A stretch of 64,000 nucleotides of DNA from Streptomyces sp. NBC_01381 (GTDB lineage: Bacteria; Actinomycetota; Actinomycetes; Streptomycetales; Streptomycetaceae): positions 1,488,001 to 1,552,000 of the forward strand of contig NZ_JAPEPI010000001.1 in assembly GCF_026340305.1 (NCBI RefSeq), written 5' to 3'. Each line of letters begins with the position of its first letter. Position 1 is the first letter of the stretch. The notes under the pieces were generated by a model that ran no database searches, was not told the origin of the DNA, and saw only the letters and a list, made by a program, of their open reading frames with translations. Position numbers and translations under genes: made by a program. Below, in pieces: positions 8,410 to 16,958 of this stretch.

Positions 8410-8982
8410 CTACGCGGCTTCCTTCCGTTCGCTGACCCACCGCACGGCACCATGAGTGATCACTTGAGTACTCATGGTGTTGTCGTGCGGGTGCGTAGCT
8501 TGCCAACCAGCACTGACAATCCGCTCTGACCTGCGGACTTCTACGCCGAGCAGCCCGTAGCCCCAGCCCAGAGTGACCAGGTGCGCATCGGTGGCGGCAC
8601 CGGCACGTCGCCGCAGACGCCGTATCCACACCCCTGCCGTGCTTCGGGCGGCGCGGAATGTGCCGCCGATCTGGCCGTGCGTGGCTCCGGAAGCAATCAG
8701 GTGCCACAGGCGCAGGTCGAGATCGTCGAACTCCACGGCGCAGTGCGCCCGGTGAGGGCGGTCGAGCTCTCCACCGATGTAGGCCTGGTGCACGAGCCCT
8801 GGTTGTCCCGTCACCTGCAGCCGCTGACTCGTCCGAAGTAGGTGGGTGCTGACGGTGTCCAGGGTGATCCCGAGTGCGCCGGCCACGGCGGGTCTCGATC
8901 CTCCGGCCGCGATCAAGCGGAGAACACGCAACTGGTGCGGAGTCAGCCGCCTCTTCAGGGCGGTGGAGCTGTGGGCAGTCAT
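8410..8982 (-). CDS. Regulator with two tandem LuxR-type HTH regions
   Basis: A protein of about 190 residues. The N-terminal part (LTPHQLRVLRLIAAGGS, then VAGALGITLDTVSTHLLR) is a LuxR/GerE-type helix-turn-helix. A second, more degenerate repeat follows (LDLRLWHLIASGATHGQIGGTFRAARSTAGVWIRRLRRR). There is no receiver or ligand-binding domain, so DNA binding alone is expected. It heads the 0.3-9 kb operon and is its likely local regulator. The start could be ATG 8982 (AAGGGA upstream) or ATG 9006. A terminator hairpin separates it from the glutamine-synthetase-like gene. Confidence 0.7.
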   Translation of the reverse strand: MTAHSSTALKRRLTPHQLRVLRLIAAGGSRPAVAGALGITLDTVSTHLLRTSQRLQVTGQPGLVHQAYIGGELDRPHRAHCAVEFDDLDLRLWHLIASGATHGQIGGTFRAARSTAGVWIRRLRRRAGAATDAHLVTLGWGYGLLGVEVRRSERIVSAGWQATHPHDNTMSTQVITHGAVRWVSERKEAA

Positions 8983-9016
8983 GGAAGCGGCGTCCCTTCG
9001 TCGCATCGCTTAGGGG

Positions 9017-9042
9017 TGGGCGGCACCAGTTGGCGCCGCCCA
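9017..9042 (-). terminator. Hairpin after the glutamine-synthetase-like gene
   Basis: Perfect 8-base arms TGGGCGGC and GCCGCCCA with a 10-base loop, placed just past the stop codon of the 9048-10484 gene and before the next start. There is no T-tract, which is usual for Streptomyces terminators. Confidence 0.65.
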
Positions 9043-9047
9043 TGAGG

Positions 9048-10484
9048 TCAGGCTCGGGTGAGCCAACGCTGTCGCTCGGCGTCGGTGACCAGCTGCTGGT
9101 GGTGGTTCAGTTCCAACTGAGCCAGGTGTGCGTAGTGGGCCACGACGTCTGGGCCGACTGCGTCTAGCACCGTGGGACTGTGCCTGAATGACACGAGGGC
9201 CTGCTGCAACGTGGACGCCACAGGCATGGCGCCGTTAGCGCAGGCGTAAGCGTTGCCGCTTTCGGCGAGGCCAGACTTCAACTGGTGCGCGATGCCGTAG
9301 TTGATGCCCGCGAGCGCCGCGGCCAGAGCCAGGTAGGGGTTGGCATCTGCGCCCGGGACCCGAAGCTCCAGGTGGCGGCCTTCACCGTGGCCGACTACGC
9401 GGATCGCGCAACTGCGGTTGTCGACTCCCCAGGTGAAAGCGGTCGGGGCGAACGACTTGGGCGTGAACCGCTTGTACGAGTTGACGTTCGGCGCGTACAG
9501 CGGTCCGAAGGAGGGCAGGGCGTCGAGCATTCCGGCGATCGCGTGTTCGGCGAGGTCGGACAGACGGCCGTCGGGGCCGGTGATGGCGCTCGCCCCGTCC
9601 CGCCACAGCGACATATGCAAGTGCAGGCCGCTGCCAATACCTGTTTCGGGTGCGGCCATGAAGGTCGGTGCCAGGCTGCAGCGCCTCCCGACAGCGCGTA
9701 CGGCGTGCTTGAACAGCAGATGCCCATCGCAGGCCGCGACAGGGTCGCCGTACTGGAAGGTGACCTCGACCTGGCCCGGCGCTCCTTCCGTCTTGATCGC
9801 CTCCACCGGCAGGCCGGCGCCGGTCAGGGCTGCCTGCAGGCGATGAAAGAAGCGGTCGACTTCCGGTGCGTGATCGAGTGCGTAGTCGAGGTTCTCCTCG
9901 GCCATCGGCATCCGCCCCTGATCGCCGCCTGCGGAGGCCTGCTCGTAGGTGCCTGTGCCTCGGTAGACGACGAACTCCGTCTCCAGCCCGACCTTCACCT
10001 GCAGGCCGTGGGCGGACAGTCGCTCCAGCTGCCGCTGCAGTATGTGCCGCGGGGCCACTTCGATCGGCTGGTCCTCAGGGGTGACGGCGTCACCGAGCAC
10101 CACAGCGGCTCCGCGGACCCAGGGCACCGTGCGCAGTGTCGCCAGGTCGGGGACGGCAACCAGATCCTGGTAGCCGGTCTCCCACGACGCCAGCGCGAAG
10201 TTGTCCACGGGCGTCATGTCGACGTCGGTGGCCAGCACATAGGCGCACATGTCCGCGCCACCGGGTATGACCCGCTCAAGGAAGTGGCGGGCGCTGTACC
10301 GCTTGCCTTTCAGCCGGCCCTGAAGGTCAGGAAGGGCGAACATCACCGTGTCGATCAGGCCCGCCGCCACCAGTTCGCGCAGCTGCTCAGGGGTGATCAG
10401 CCCAGAGGGCTGACGGGGCACGGTCCGTTTCGGGGATGGCGGCAGGTGGTCCAGCGCCCCGTTACCAGCGTTAGGCGTCGCCAT
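9048..10484 (-). CDS. Glutamine-synthetase-like gamma-glutamyl ligase
   Basis: A 478-residue protein of the glutamine synthetase superfamily: KVGLETEF (catalytic Glu), GSGLHLHMS, NSYKRF, and DANPYLALAAALAG near the C-terminus. Family members without the regulatory adenylylation loop often join glutamate to polyamines, amines or ethanolamine rather than ammonia. The ATG at 10484 overlaps the stop of the upstream permease gene (TGATG) with AGGAG eight bases before it; GTG 10487 is the alternative. Pairing with an APC permease resembles puuA-puuP type polyamine or amine use, which is inference. Confidence 0.85.
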   Translation of the reverse strand: MATPNAGNGALDHLPPSPKRTVPRQPSGLITPEQLRELVAAGLIDTVMFALPDLQGRLKGKRYSARHFLERVIPGGADMCAYVLATDVDMTPVDNFALASWETGYQDLVAVPDLATLRTVPWVRGAAVVLGDAVTPEDQPIEVAPRHILQRQLERLSAHGLQVKVGLETEFVVYRGTGTYEQASAGGDQGRMPMAEENLDYALDHAPEVDRFFHRLQAALTGAGLPVEAIKTEGAPGQVEVTFQYGDPVAACDGHLLFKHAVRAVGRRCSLAPTFMAAPETGIGSGLHLHMSLWRDGASAITGPDGRLSDLAEHAIAGMLDALPSFGPLYAPNVNSYKRFTPKSFAPTAFTWGVDNRSCAIRVVGHGEGRHLELRVPGADANPYLALAAALAGINYGIAHQLKSGLAESGNAYACANGAMPVASTLQQALVSFRHSPTVLDAVGPDVVAHYAHLAQLELNHHQQLVTDAERQRWLTRA

Positions 10485-12013
10485 CACACGATCTCCTGCT
10501 CAAGCTCTATGGAGCGGCCGTGATCGTAGGCGTGGACGGGCACCTTGTAGTCGTGACGTCCAGCGATCCGCCACCACAGCCAGGCCAACGCCAAGGCGAC
10601 GGCCAGAGCAAGGGGCGCGTAGTTGAACGTAGTGACGGAGAACAAGCCCGTGTCGGGCCTCGTCTGGGGCAGGCAGAACAAGACGGTCACGAACACCACC
10701 CACAAGACGGCGATACTGCCGATGGCCACGCCCCAGCGGCCCAGGTTCCACGGGCCGGGCCGGAACTTGCGGCGATAGCGGATCCGCAGGTAGATGGGGA
10801 TGGCGTAGGCGGGCGTGATCCCCAGGACATTGATGGCCGTGACCGCCGCATACGCGGTCGGGCTGTACAGCGACGGCAGCGCCAGGACAGCGGCTGCAGT
10901 AACTGCGAGCCACACTGCCCGGTTGGGGGTTCCGGTACGGGGGTCGACGTGGCGCCACCAGGCCGAGCCCGGCAGGGCGCCGTCGCGGGAGAACGCGAAG
11001 GCCATCCTGCTCGCGGCTGCGGTCTCGGCGTTGCCGCAGAACAGCTGGGCCACGATCACGATCAGCAGCAGTGCCTTCGCGCCGGACGTCCCTACGGCGT
11101 CCAGGAAGATCTGCGCTGGGGGCACGGCCGCGCCCTGGACGGTGGCGTAGTCCTTGATGGCGAAGGTCAGCCCGGCGAGAAGGACGAATCCTGCGACCCA
11201 GGACACCCAGATCGCGCGGACGATGCCACGGGATGCTGCTACCTGCGCGTTCGTCGTCTCTTCCGAGAGGTGCGCGGAGGCGTCGTATCCGCTGAAGGTG
11301 TACTGCGCCAGCAGCAAGCCGATGGCCGCCACATACAGCGGGTTGTCCCAGCCGGTCTCGTTCGCAAAATGACCGAAGACGAAGCTCGGCGACTGGTGGT
11401 GGGACGGGACGACCACCAGGACGCCGACGATCACCGCGACTCCAGCCAGGTGCCACCACACGCTGATCGAGTTCAGCACGCTGACGACCCGTACCCCACG
11501 CAGATTCAAGGCAGCATGCAGGAGCAGAACGCACAGGAAGATCAGCATGGTGGAGCCCGGCGTGGCCTCGAAACCCCACTGCAAGTCAGCGAAGGCGGAG
11601 ATGAACAGTGCGGCCCCGTAGTCGATGCCGGCGATGGCGCCGAGCAGGCCGAGCAGGTTGAGCCAGCCGGTGTACCAGCCCCAGCGGCGGCCGCCGAGCT
11701 GCTCGGCCATGTAATACAGAGCGCCGGAAGTGGGGTAGGCGGAGGTGACCTCGGCCAGGCCAAGGCCGACGAGCATCACCATGAAGCCGACGGTGATCCA
11801 GCCCCAGAGCATGACCGCGGGCCCGCCGGTGATCAGCCCGAAGCCGTACAGGGTCATGCAGCCGCTCAGGACGCTGATCACGGAGAACGAGATGGCGAAG
11901 TTTCCGAAGCTGCCCATGCGCCGGGTGAGGACTGGCTCATAGCCGAGCTCACGCAGATACGCATCGTCGGCCGTGGTTCCAGTAGGGCGGCCGCTAGGGC
12001 CTGTGCGGAACAC
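10484..12013 (-). CDS. APC-family amino-acid/amine permease
   Basis: A 509-residue integral membrane protein with about twelve hydrophobic helices, beginning after a GSFGNFAISFS segment and including GYDASAHLSEET, which is characteristic of the APC superfamily GABA/putrescine-type permeases. The GTG at 12013 is chosen because GGAGGA lies seven bases upstream; the open frame extends to 12211 without a better site. It is translationally coupled to the ligase gene downstream, so substrate import followed by gamma-glutamylation is the likely scheme. Confidence 0.88.
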   Translation of the reverse strand: MFRTGPSGRPTGTTADDAYLRELGYEPVLTRRMGSFGNFAISFSVISVLSGCMTLYGFGLITGGPAVMLWGWITVGFMVMLVGLGLAEVTSAYPTSGALYYMAEQLGGRRWGWYTGWLNLLGLLGAIAGIDYGAALFISAFADLQWGFEATPGSTMLIFLCVLLLHAALNLRGVRVVSVLNSISVWWHLAGVAVIVGVLVVVPSHHQSPSFVFGHFANETGWDNPLYVAAIGLLLAQYTFSGYDASAHLSEETTNAQVAASRGIVRAIWVSWVAGFVLLAGLTFAIKDYATVQGAAVPPAQIFLDAVGTSGAKALLLIVIVAQLFCGNAETAAASRMAFAFSRDGALPGSAWWRHVDPRTGTPNRAVWLAVTAAAVLALPSLYSPTAYAAVTAINVLGITPAYAIPIYLRIRYRRKFRPGPWNLGRWGVAIGSIAVLWVVFVTVLFCLPQTRPDTGLFSVTTFNYAPLALAVALALAWLWWRIAGRHDYKVPVHAYDHGRSIELEQEIV

Positions 12014-12065
12014 GGAAGTTCCTCCAGAGAGGGGAGTGGGTGAATTCAGGCCAGCAGTGTCGAGT

Positions 12066-13103
12066 TCATGCCAAGCGGGGGTGCGGGTGCGGTCCAGCCC
12101 GAGGCGAGTGACTGGCGGCGTACGAGAGCGACTCCCGGCAGGCCCGCAAGAGCAAGGCCTCTCCTTCGGGCGGGCTGGGCTGCTTCTCGAGGACGGAGAT
12201 CCACGGTTCACGGGCTCCGTAGGGAGCGATCGCCGAGAACACCTCGGCCGCCTCGGTGAACTTGTGACTCACCCACAGGGCATAGGCGAGATGACTCAGA
12301 TCGGCTACGGACTGCCGCGACGGGTCGGATTTCCGGAACCATTCGTGGAACGCCTTGAGCGTGTAGCCGATGGCGGGCTCGTCCGCCCACTGGCGCCGCC
12401 ACAGCGGATCCCTCCGCCCCTGGGCCAGCAGTTGGCGGCACTGCTCCACCTGCGCGTACACCGGCAGCAACAATAACGGCGACTCAACTGGTGCCCACGA
12501 GGCCACCCAGCGGCCGAAGTCGAAGATCGCAGCCAGTGATGCACCCTGCGGAGCATCCTGGGCGAGCATGAACTGCAGCATCCGGTGGAAAGCCTCACGG
12601 CTGTACGCGTCGCGCTGGTTGACCTCGTGCAGAAGCCGCCACGGCCCGCTCGGCAGCATCGGCTCCGAAGACCATTCGCGATGCTCGGGACGCCTCTGTT
12701 CCTCATCGACTTGAGCCAAGGCCAGAAGACAAACCCACGGAACGGGATCGCTCGCGCTGCGGTGCGCCGCCTGTAATGCAATTCGCCGGGCCCGGTCCTC
12801 GAAGTCTGCTGCCCCCGCATGCTGTTGGCGATGCGCACGCAGTGTGCGCTCCACCAGGACCCGAGCGTGCATCACCTGGGCGTCGTAGCTGTCTGGCTCC
12901 TCCGAACGCCACACGTTCACGACGTCGGAGCGGGCGGCGGCAACGGCAAGGACCTGGGTGCGCGATGTCCTGAGCAGCCAGTCCGAGGAGGTGTCGTGCA
13001 GCAGGTCGCGTGCAGCTCTCCAGCGGCCCGCCTGTAACTCGACGAGGGCATCTCGTAGTTCGTCGTCGTGGCCCGCAGGGTGGTAGATGGGCCGCATCAC
13101 CAC
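12066..13103 (-). CDS. Helical cytoplasmic protein, unknown
   Basis: A 345-residue protein, alpha-helical throughout and Ala/Arg-rich with repeated Trp and Leu positions, which suggests a TPR-like or solenoid fold. No catalytic motif was recognised. GTG 13103 and ATG 13097 are both possible starts, with only a weak AGGG site before them. It lies between the permease and a group of small genes near an XRE regulator. Confidence 0.6.
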   Translation of the reverse strand: MVMRPIYHPAGHDDELRDALVELQAGRWRAARDLLHDTSSDWLLRTSRTQVLAVAAARSDVVNVWRSEEPDSYDAQVMHARVLVERTLRAHRQQHAGAADFEDRARRIALQAAHRSASDPVPWVCLLALAQVDEEQRRPEHREWSSEPMLPSGPWRLLHEVNQRDAYSREAFHRMLQFMLAQDAPQGASLAAIFDFGRWVASWAPVESPLLLLPVYAQVEQCRQLLAQGRRDPLWRRQWADEPAIGYTLKAFHEWFRKSDPSRQSVADLSHLAYALWVSHKFTEAAEVFSAIAPYGAREPWISVLEKQPSPPEGEALLLRACRESLSYAASHSPRAGPHPHPRLA

Positions 13104-13289
13104 GCCCTGCGTCCGTAGGGAACGGCGGTGTCCACGGGGGAGGGGCGGTTGGAACCTGGTGCAGGCCAGCCGGGGGCTAAGTGGGGAGTTGATGCCACGG
13201 CATGGTGGATAGATGACATTGGATTCCTCGACAGGGGTGTGCGCTGGATGGGGCGAAAGAGCGCACGATGGGGGGCCGCGCCGGACGGC

Positions 13290-13484
13290 CTAGAAGTCGA
13301 TGCTGCCGATCATGTCCGCAATGCTCGTCACGAACTTCTCGATGTCCGGGGCCATTCCAGTGCCGGCGAGGAAGAACCCGAAGAGCACAGCGACGATTGC
13401 GGGCCCTGCTTTGATTGATCCGCCGCGGATCAGCACGACGAGGACAATCGCCAGAAGCAGGACTAGCGAGATGCTGAGATCCAT
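13290..13484 (-). CDS. Small two-helix membrane protein
   Basis: A 64-residue product with two hydrophobic segments (LVLLLAIVLVVLI and AIVAVLFGFFLAG) joined by a short polar GGSIKAG turn. The ATG shares its A with the TGA of the gene upstream (TGATG), so it is translationally coupled. The size and layout resemble small Spd-type spread proteins of actinomycete integrative elements, but no sequence motif confirms this. Confidence 0.6.
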   Translation of the reverse strand: MDLSISLVLLLAIVLVVLIRGGSIKAGPAIVAVLFGFFLAGTGMAPDIEKFVTSIADMIGSIDF

Positions 13485-13924
13485 CAGGCGTCCGGTTGCT
13501 CCGCAGCGCCTTGGCGTTCCCGGCGGGCCTTGCTCAGTGCTCGGCGCAGCTGCTCGGAGGAGTTCAGGGCTCGCGGCCCGTGCGGGAAGACATGCCAGTG
13601 CAGGCCCGGAGGCTCTACTGCCTCGGAGTGAGGTACAAGCACATGACACTTCCGCCCGAGAGGAACGGTGCCCGGCTCCTCCCATCGCGCCGCCGTGCCC
13701 GGGGGCACGAGGAAGTACATCCGCGGTTCCGGGCCCTCGGGCTCGAGAAAGACGGGTCCGACGGCGTCCTGGGCCTCGGTCAGGATCTCTATCGCTCGCC
13801 GACCCACTGCCTCCGTTGCGCGTATGGCATCCCACCATTCGCCGGCAGAGCACAGTTCGGGCTCTTCGCCGATGGGCATCCATCGTGGCGGCAGAGTGTG
13901 ACCTGCACGGTTGACGTCGGACAT
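13484..13924 (-). CDS. Small protein upstream of the membrane peptide, unknown
   Basis: A 146-residue protein with features LCSAGEWWDAIRA, YFLVPPGTAARW and LHWHVFPHG. The pattern suggests a small alpha/beta domain and no enzyme family was recognised. The ATG at 13924 is preceded by GAGGAGG eight bases upstream, and this site lies in the arm of a perfect hairpin (13934-13957). It is coupled to the two-helix membrane protein gene. A short Cys-containing reading frame on the opposite strand overlaps its start. Confidence 0.6.
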   Translation of the reverse strand: MSDVNRAGHTLPPRWMPIGEEPELCSAGEWWDAIRATEAVGRRAIEILTEAQDAVGPVFLEPEGPEPRMYFLVPPGTAARWEEPGTVPLGRKCHVLVPHSEAVEPPGLHWHVFPHGPRALNSSEQLRRALSKARRERQGAAEQPDA

Positions 13925-14071
13925 GAAAACGGCCTCCTCACAACTGGGTGTGAGGAGACCATTCCACTCTGCAAGGACAGTGCGCGGACAGATTGTGCGC
14001 GGGAGTCTCTGCGCATACCCCTTGACAGGGAGTCAGTTGCTGGTAACGCCCGCCCAACTGCCAAACGCTGA
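13898..14071 (+). CDS. Short Cys-containing reading frame A
   Basis: A GTG-started frame of about 57 codons whose middle reads IPLCKDSARTDC, preceded by GLLTTGC. The same pattern (GLHATEC, IPLCEQCARTNC) occurs in the minus-strand frame at 15457-15702. Over about 23 aligned codons the two copies differ mostly at third positions (about 11 third, 7 first and 4 second by hand count), which is a coding signature. The frame overlaps the 5' end of the gene on the other strand and the 3' end of the XRE gene, and it has no strong ribosome-binding site. A shared operator is the alternative. Confidence 0.35.
   Translation: MTCTVDVGHENGLLTTGCEETIPLCKDSARTDCARESLRIPLDRESVAGNARPTAKR
13934..13957 (-). promoter_or_regulatory. 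Hairpin occluding a ribosome-binding site
   Basis: Perfect 9-base arms CTCCTCACA and TGTGAGGAG with a 6-base loop. On the minus strand the 3' arm carries the GAGGAG of the ribosome-binding site for the 13924 gene. It could mask translation or act as an operator for the neighbouring XRE regulator. It also falls inside a conserved block shared with 15540-15610, so part of the symmetry may be coincidental. Confidence 0.45.
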
Positions 14072-15271
14072 CAGCTCGTTGGACGGGTGAGTGTCCATCC
14101 GCAGCAAGGCAGAAGTCGTCTCACGGACTGACGGATGGAACCGCGTGTGGTTCGGCGCGATCTTCCGAGCCCGGCGCAAATCATCGAACGCGCCGGACCT
14201 GTTTCCCATCACCAGCTTCGCCGAGGCCACGTCGATGAAGTGATGACTCGATCGCTCGCCTACCGTGGCAGCGGGCGGTGCCCACTCGCCCCCTGGCTCG
14301 GGAGCCCACTCGGCAAGCCGCGCCACGGCCTGTTCCGTGTCACCCGTGTCGATCATGGAGTGAAACTCGTGAATACGAATGTTCGTCGGCCCGAACGAGG
14401 TCTCGTAGGCAAGCGAGTCCCGGTTGCCCGCCATTCGCGCAACGTCCTCGGCCTCCCGCAGGTAGCCACTCGAGCGATCCTGATTGTTCTCGCGGGCTTC
14501 CAGTACCGCCAGCTTCAACACCAGTGCACCGTCGACGGCGAGCGCGTCGTCGGTGAAGGACCGCTCCGGCTGCACCCGTTCGAGTTCGACGCGGAGAGCC
14601 TGGAGCTTGCGGCGGGCCGATGAGTAGGCGCCCTGGCGGAGCATTGCACCGGCCACCAGATACCCGGAAGTGACCTGCATCAGAGGGTCGCCGGACTGGT
14701 CGGCGGCCCAACGTACGCGCTCCAGCGCAGTGCTCGACAAATCATGATGGCCCATCTTGTGGGCCAGCGAGTTCACGGCCCTGTACGCGCGGGCCAGGTG
14801 CCAGAAGGCTTTGCTCCGGTCGCCGTTACGGCCGTCCAAAGCGACGTGCGTCAGCTCGGTGATGATGGCGGGCAGCAGCGGGCCCATAGGTACGTAGCGG
14901 GCATCGCGCCGCAGCGCCGATATCTGGTCGACTTCGGAGGCGAGAACAGGAAGCGGCCGCGGGCTGATGTCCATCTCGTCTGGGGTGTCGTAGCAGAGCA
15001 GGAGCCGCCGCAGTTCGGGGATCACGGCGTGCACGCCATCCTCGGCCTCCGGCTCGCCGTAGTACGGCTGCCCGGTGAGAACCTCGGGCCCGAAGTGCAG
15101 TGCCTTGGCGAGGGCCAGGATCAGCGACGGTGAAGCCTTGCGTGCGCCGGACTCCAGCTTTTGGAGGTAGCTCGGCGAGATCGCGACCTTCTGTGCCAGT
15201 TGGGCGGCAGACAGCTTCCGTGTCCTGCGGGCGACACGGAGACGGTCTCCCAGCGTCAGGTTTTCACTCAT
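14033..15271 (-). CDS. XRE-family regulator with TPR-like C-terminus
   Basis: A protein of about 412 residues. Residues 7-60 are an XRE helix-turn-helix (LGDRLRVARRTRKLSAAQLA, then SPSYLQKLESG). The remaining 340 residues are helical repeats of TPR type, as in many Streptomyces regulators that sense peptides or partner proteins. The ATG at 15271 is preferred over 15301 because it begins directly before the HTH with AAGGGA upstream. Two related sequence blocks lie beyond each end of the gene (13.95-14.0 and 15.54-15.61 kb) and may be its operators or encode Cys peptides. It probably controls this block and possibly the divergent saccharide operon. Confidence 0.85.
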   Translation of the reverse strand: MSENLTLGDRLRVARRTRKLSAAQLAQKVAISPSYLQKLESGARKASPSLILALAKALHFGPEVLTGQPYYGEPEAEDGVHAVIPELRRLLLCYDTPDEMDISPRPLPVLASEVDQISALRRDARYVPMGPLLPAIITELTHVALDGRNGDRSKAFWHLARAYRAVNSLAHKMGHHDLSSTALERVRWAADQSGDPLMQVTSGYLVAGAMLRQGAYSSARRKLQALRVELERVQPERSFTDDALAVDGALVLKLAVLEARENNQDRSSGYLREAEDVARMAGNRDSLAYETSFGPTNIRIHEFHSMIDTGDTEQAVARLAEWAPEPGGEWAPPAATVGERSSHHFIDVASAKLVMGNRSGAFDDLRRARKIAPNHTRFHPSVRETTSALLRMDTHPSNELSAFGSWAGVTSN

Positions 15272-15456
15272 CGGTGGATCGGTCCCTTCGCGACGGAGCA
15301 CTCGGTTCAGAGTACGGACAATCCCCTGCCCTGCGAATGCGGTCGCCGAGTGTTAACAGAGCCGGCAGACCGCCGTAGGCGGGCCGGAGGCTGACTGAAA
15401 GGCGCCGACCCGTGGCGATGGCGACTCGCGAGCCCCAAGGCAACGGCCCCAATTCC

Positions 15457-15702
15457 TCATAAGTAGGGGCAATTGAGCCACCGAGACCTGTTGTCTGTGA
15501 GGTGCCTGGGGTGCTGTGTCAAGGGCTTGTGCGGCGAAAGGTGCGGACAGTTTGTCCGTGCACACTGTTCACACAGTGGAATCTTGTAATCGCACTCAGT
15601 TGCATGGAGGCCGTGAGGGCTCCCGTCAGGACCGAACACGCACCATCGGTGGCCACTCCAATCCGCCTTGAGACCCCGTGCGAGATCGAGGCGACTGACC
15701 AC
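15457..15702 (-). CDS. Short Cys-containing reading frame B
   Basis: The frame from GTG 15702 has 81 codons and contains HRWCVFGPDG, GLHATECDYK and IPLCEQCARTNC. Four Cys lie within 17 residues, which could bind a metal. It matches frame A near 13.95 kb in the IPLC-x3-ARTxC core. It lies between the XRE gene and the divergent saccharide operon. The start is uncertain, since the frame stays open to 16170 and no strong ribosome-binding site is visible. The alternative is a conserved operator with core ACA-N3-TGT. Confidence 0.4.
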   Translation of the reverse strand: MVSRLDLARGLKADWSGHRWCVFGPDGSPHGLHATECDYKIPLCEQCARTNCPHLSPHKPLTQHPRHLTDNRSRWLNCPYL

Positions 15703-15894
15703 CAGTTCCGGACCCGGCGAGACCCCACGACGCGCATCCTCAGCAGCCCAAGCGTTCCACTGGAGCCCAAGTGCCACCCTGGCCGGCCCGCTGGCCCGAG
15801 GGCGGCTCCCTGCTGCGAACAGATGAAGCCTCCACGCGAGCCCGACCTGGCGAGACCCGATCACATGTGCTCGGCGACAGAGCGAGGGGACAAC

Positions 15895-16902
15895 GTGGGA
15901 CAGACAGCATTCGTAACCGGAGTCGCGGGACTGCTCGGCAGCCACATAGCCGAGACTCTCCTGGGCGAAGGCCACGAGGTCAGAGCAATCGACAACCTCC
16001 TGGGCGGCTACAAGGACAACATTCCCGATGGCGCCGACTTCCGCCTGGCGGACTGTCGGAACACCGCCGACTACGCGGACCTCCTTAAGGGAGTCGACGT
16101 CGTCTACCACTGTGCGGCTGCTCCCTACGAAGGCGTCAGCGTTTTCTCGCCCCACCTCGTCCACGAACACACCTGTAGCGCCACCATCGCCGTGCTTTCA
16201 GCCGCCGTCAGCGCGGGAGTTCGACGGTTCGTGTTCTGCTCCTCGATGGCCCGCTATGGCGGCGGCACTCCACCCTTCACGGAGGACATGCCCCGCAATC
16301 CGGTCGACCCGTACGGCATCGCCAAGTGCGCCGCCGAACTGACCATCGAAACGATCTGCCGAGCCCACAGCTTCGAGTTCAACATCGCTGTCCCGCACAA
16401 CGTCATCGGGCCGCGGCAGAGTTTCGACGATCCGTACAGGAACGTCGCGGCCATCATGATCAACCGGATGCTGCGTGGCCTGCAGCCCGTGATCTACGGC
16501 GACGGATCTCAACGCCGCTGCTTCAGCTTCATCTCCGACGTCGTGTCGTGCCTGACGAAACTGGGAACCGACACCGAAGTCCGGGGCGAGATCATCAACA
16601 TCGGACCCGACGAAGAGACAGTCTCCATTCTGGAACTCGCCGAGACGATCGCCGGGATCATCGGGATGCCGTGCGACCCCATCTTCATGCCAGGCCGGCC
16701 ACTCGAAGTCCACCACGCCACGTGCAACTCCGATAAGGCGCGACGGCTGCTCGGCTACAGGACGCAGGTGAACCTGCGGGATGGCCTGACGAGCATGGCC
16801 GAGTGGATCGAGTCCCAGGGGCCCCGCGACTTCAATTACCACCTGCCCCTGGAGATCGTCACCGAGCAGACCCCGGCGACCTGGACGCAGCGACTTCTCT
16901 AG
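15895..16902 (+). CDS. NAD-dependent sugar epimerase/dehydratase
   Basis: A 335-residue extended short-chain dehydrogenase. It has the Rossmann motif TGVAGLLG (residues 8-15), SSMA near 116 and the catalytic YGIAK (Tyr140, Lys144). Members act on NDP-sugars (4-epimerases, 4,6-dehydratases). The GTG start at 15895 follows AGGGGA; the open frame extends upstream to 15502 but that part is not family sequence. It is the first gene of a ten-gene plus-strand operon and probably supplies the activated sugar. Confidence 0.88.
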   Translation: MGQTAFVTGVAGLLGSHIAETLLGEGHEVRAIDNLLGGYKDNIPDGADFRLADCRNTADYADLLKGVDVVYHCAAAPYEGVSVFSPHLVHEHTCSATIAVLSAAVSAGVRRFVFCSSMARYGGGTPPFTEDMPRNPVDPYGIAKCAAELTIETICRAHSFEFNIAVPHNVIGPRQSFDDPYRNVAAIMINRMLRGLQPVIYGDGSQRRCFSFISDVVSCLTKLGTDTEVRGEIINIGPDEETVSILELAETIAGIIGMPCDPIFMPGRPLEVHHATCNSDKARRLLGYRTQVNLRDGLTSMAEWIESQGPRDFNYHLPLEIVTEQTPATWTQRLL

Positions 16903-16958
16903 AAGTGCCGGTGCATAGGGACCACTTGCTGCGACTCATCCATAGGAGCCACACCCCG

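Noticed and set aside
7451..8455. 334-codon plus-strand open frame opposite the APH gene
   Set aside because: The minus-strand protein has intact kinase motifs and the plus-strand product has none.
8982..9043. Upstream extension of the APH frame to 9043 (507 codons)
   Set aside because: The extension crosses the whole LuxR-type gene, and the kinase motif order begins only after 8401.
10520..12043. 507-codon plus-strand open frame opposite the permease
   Set aside because: The opposite strand encodes a clear APC permease. The plus-strand product is a Gln/Asp/Gly-rich sequence with no motif, as expected for an antisense shadow in high-GC DNA.
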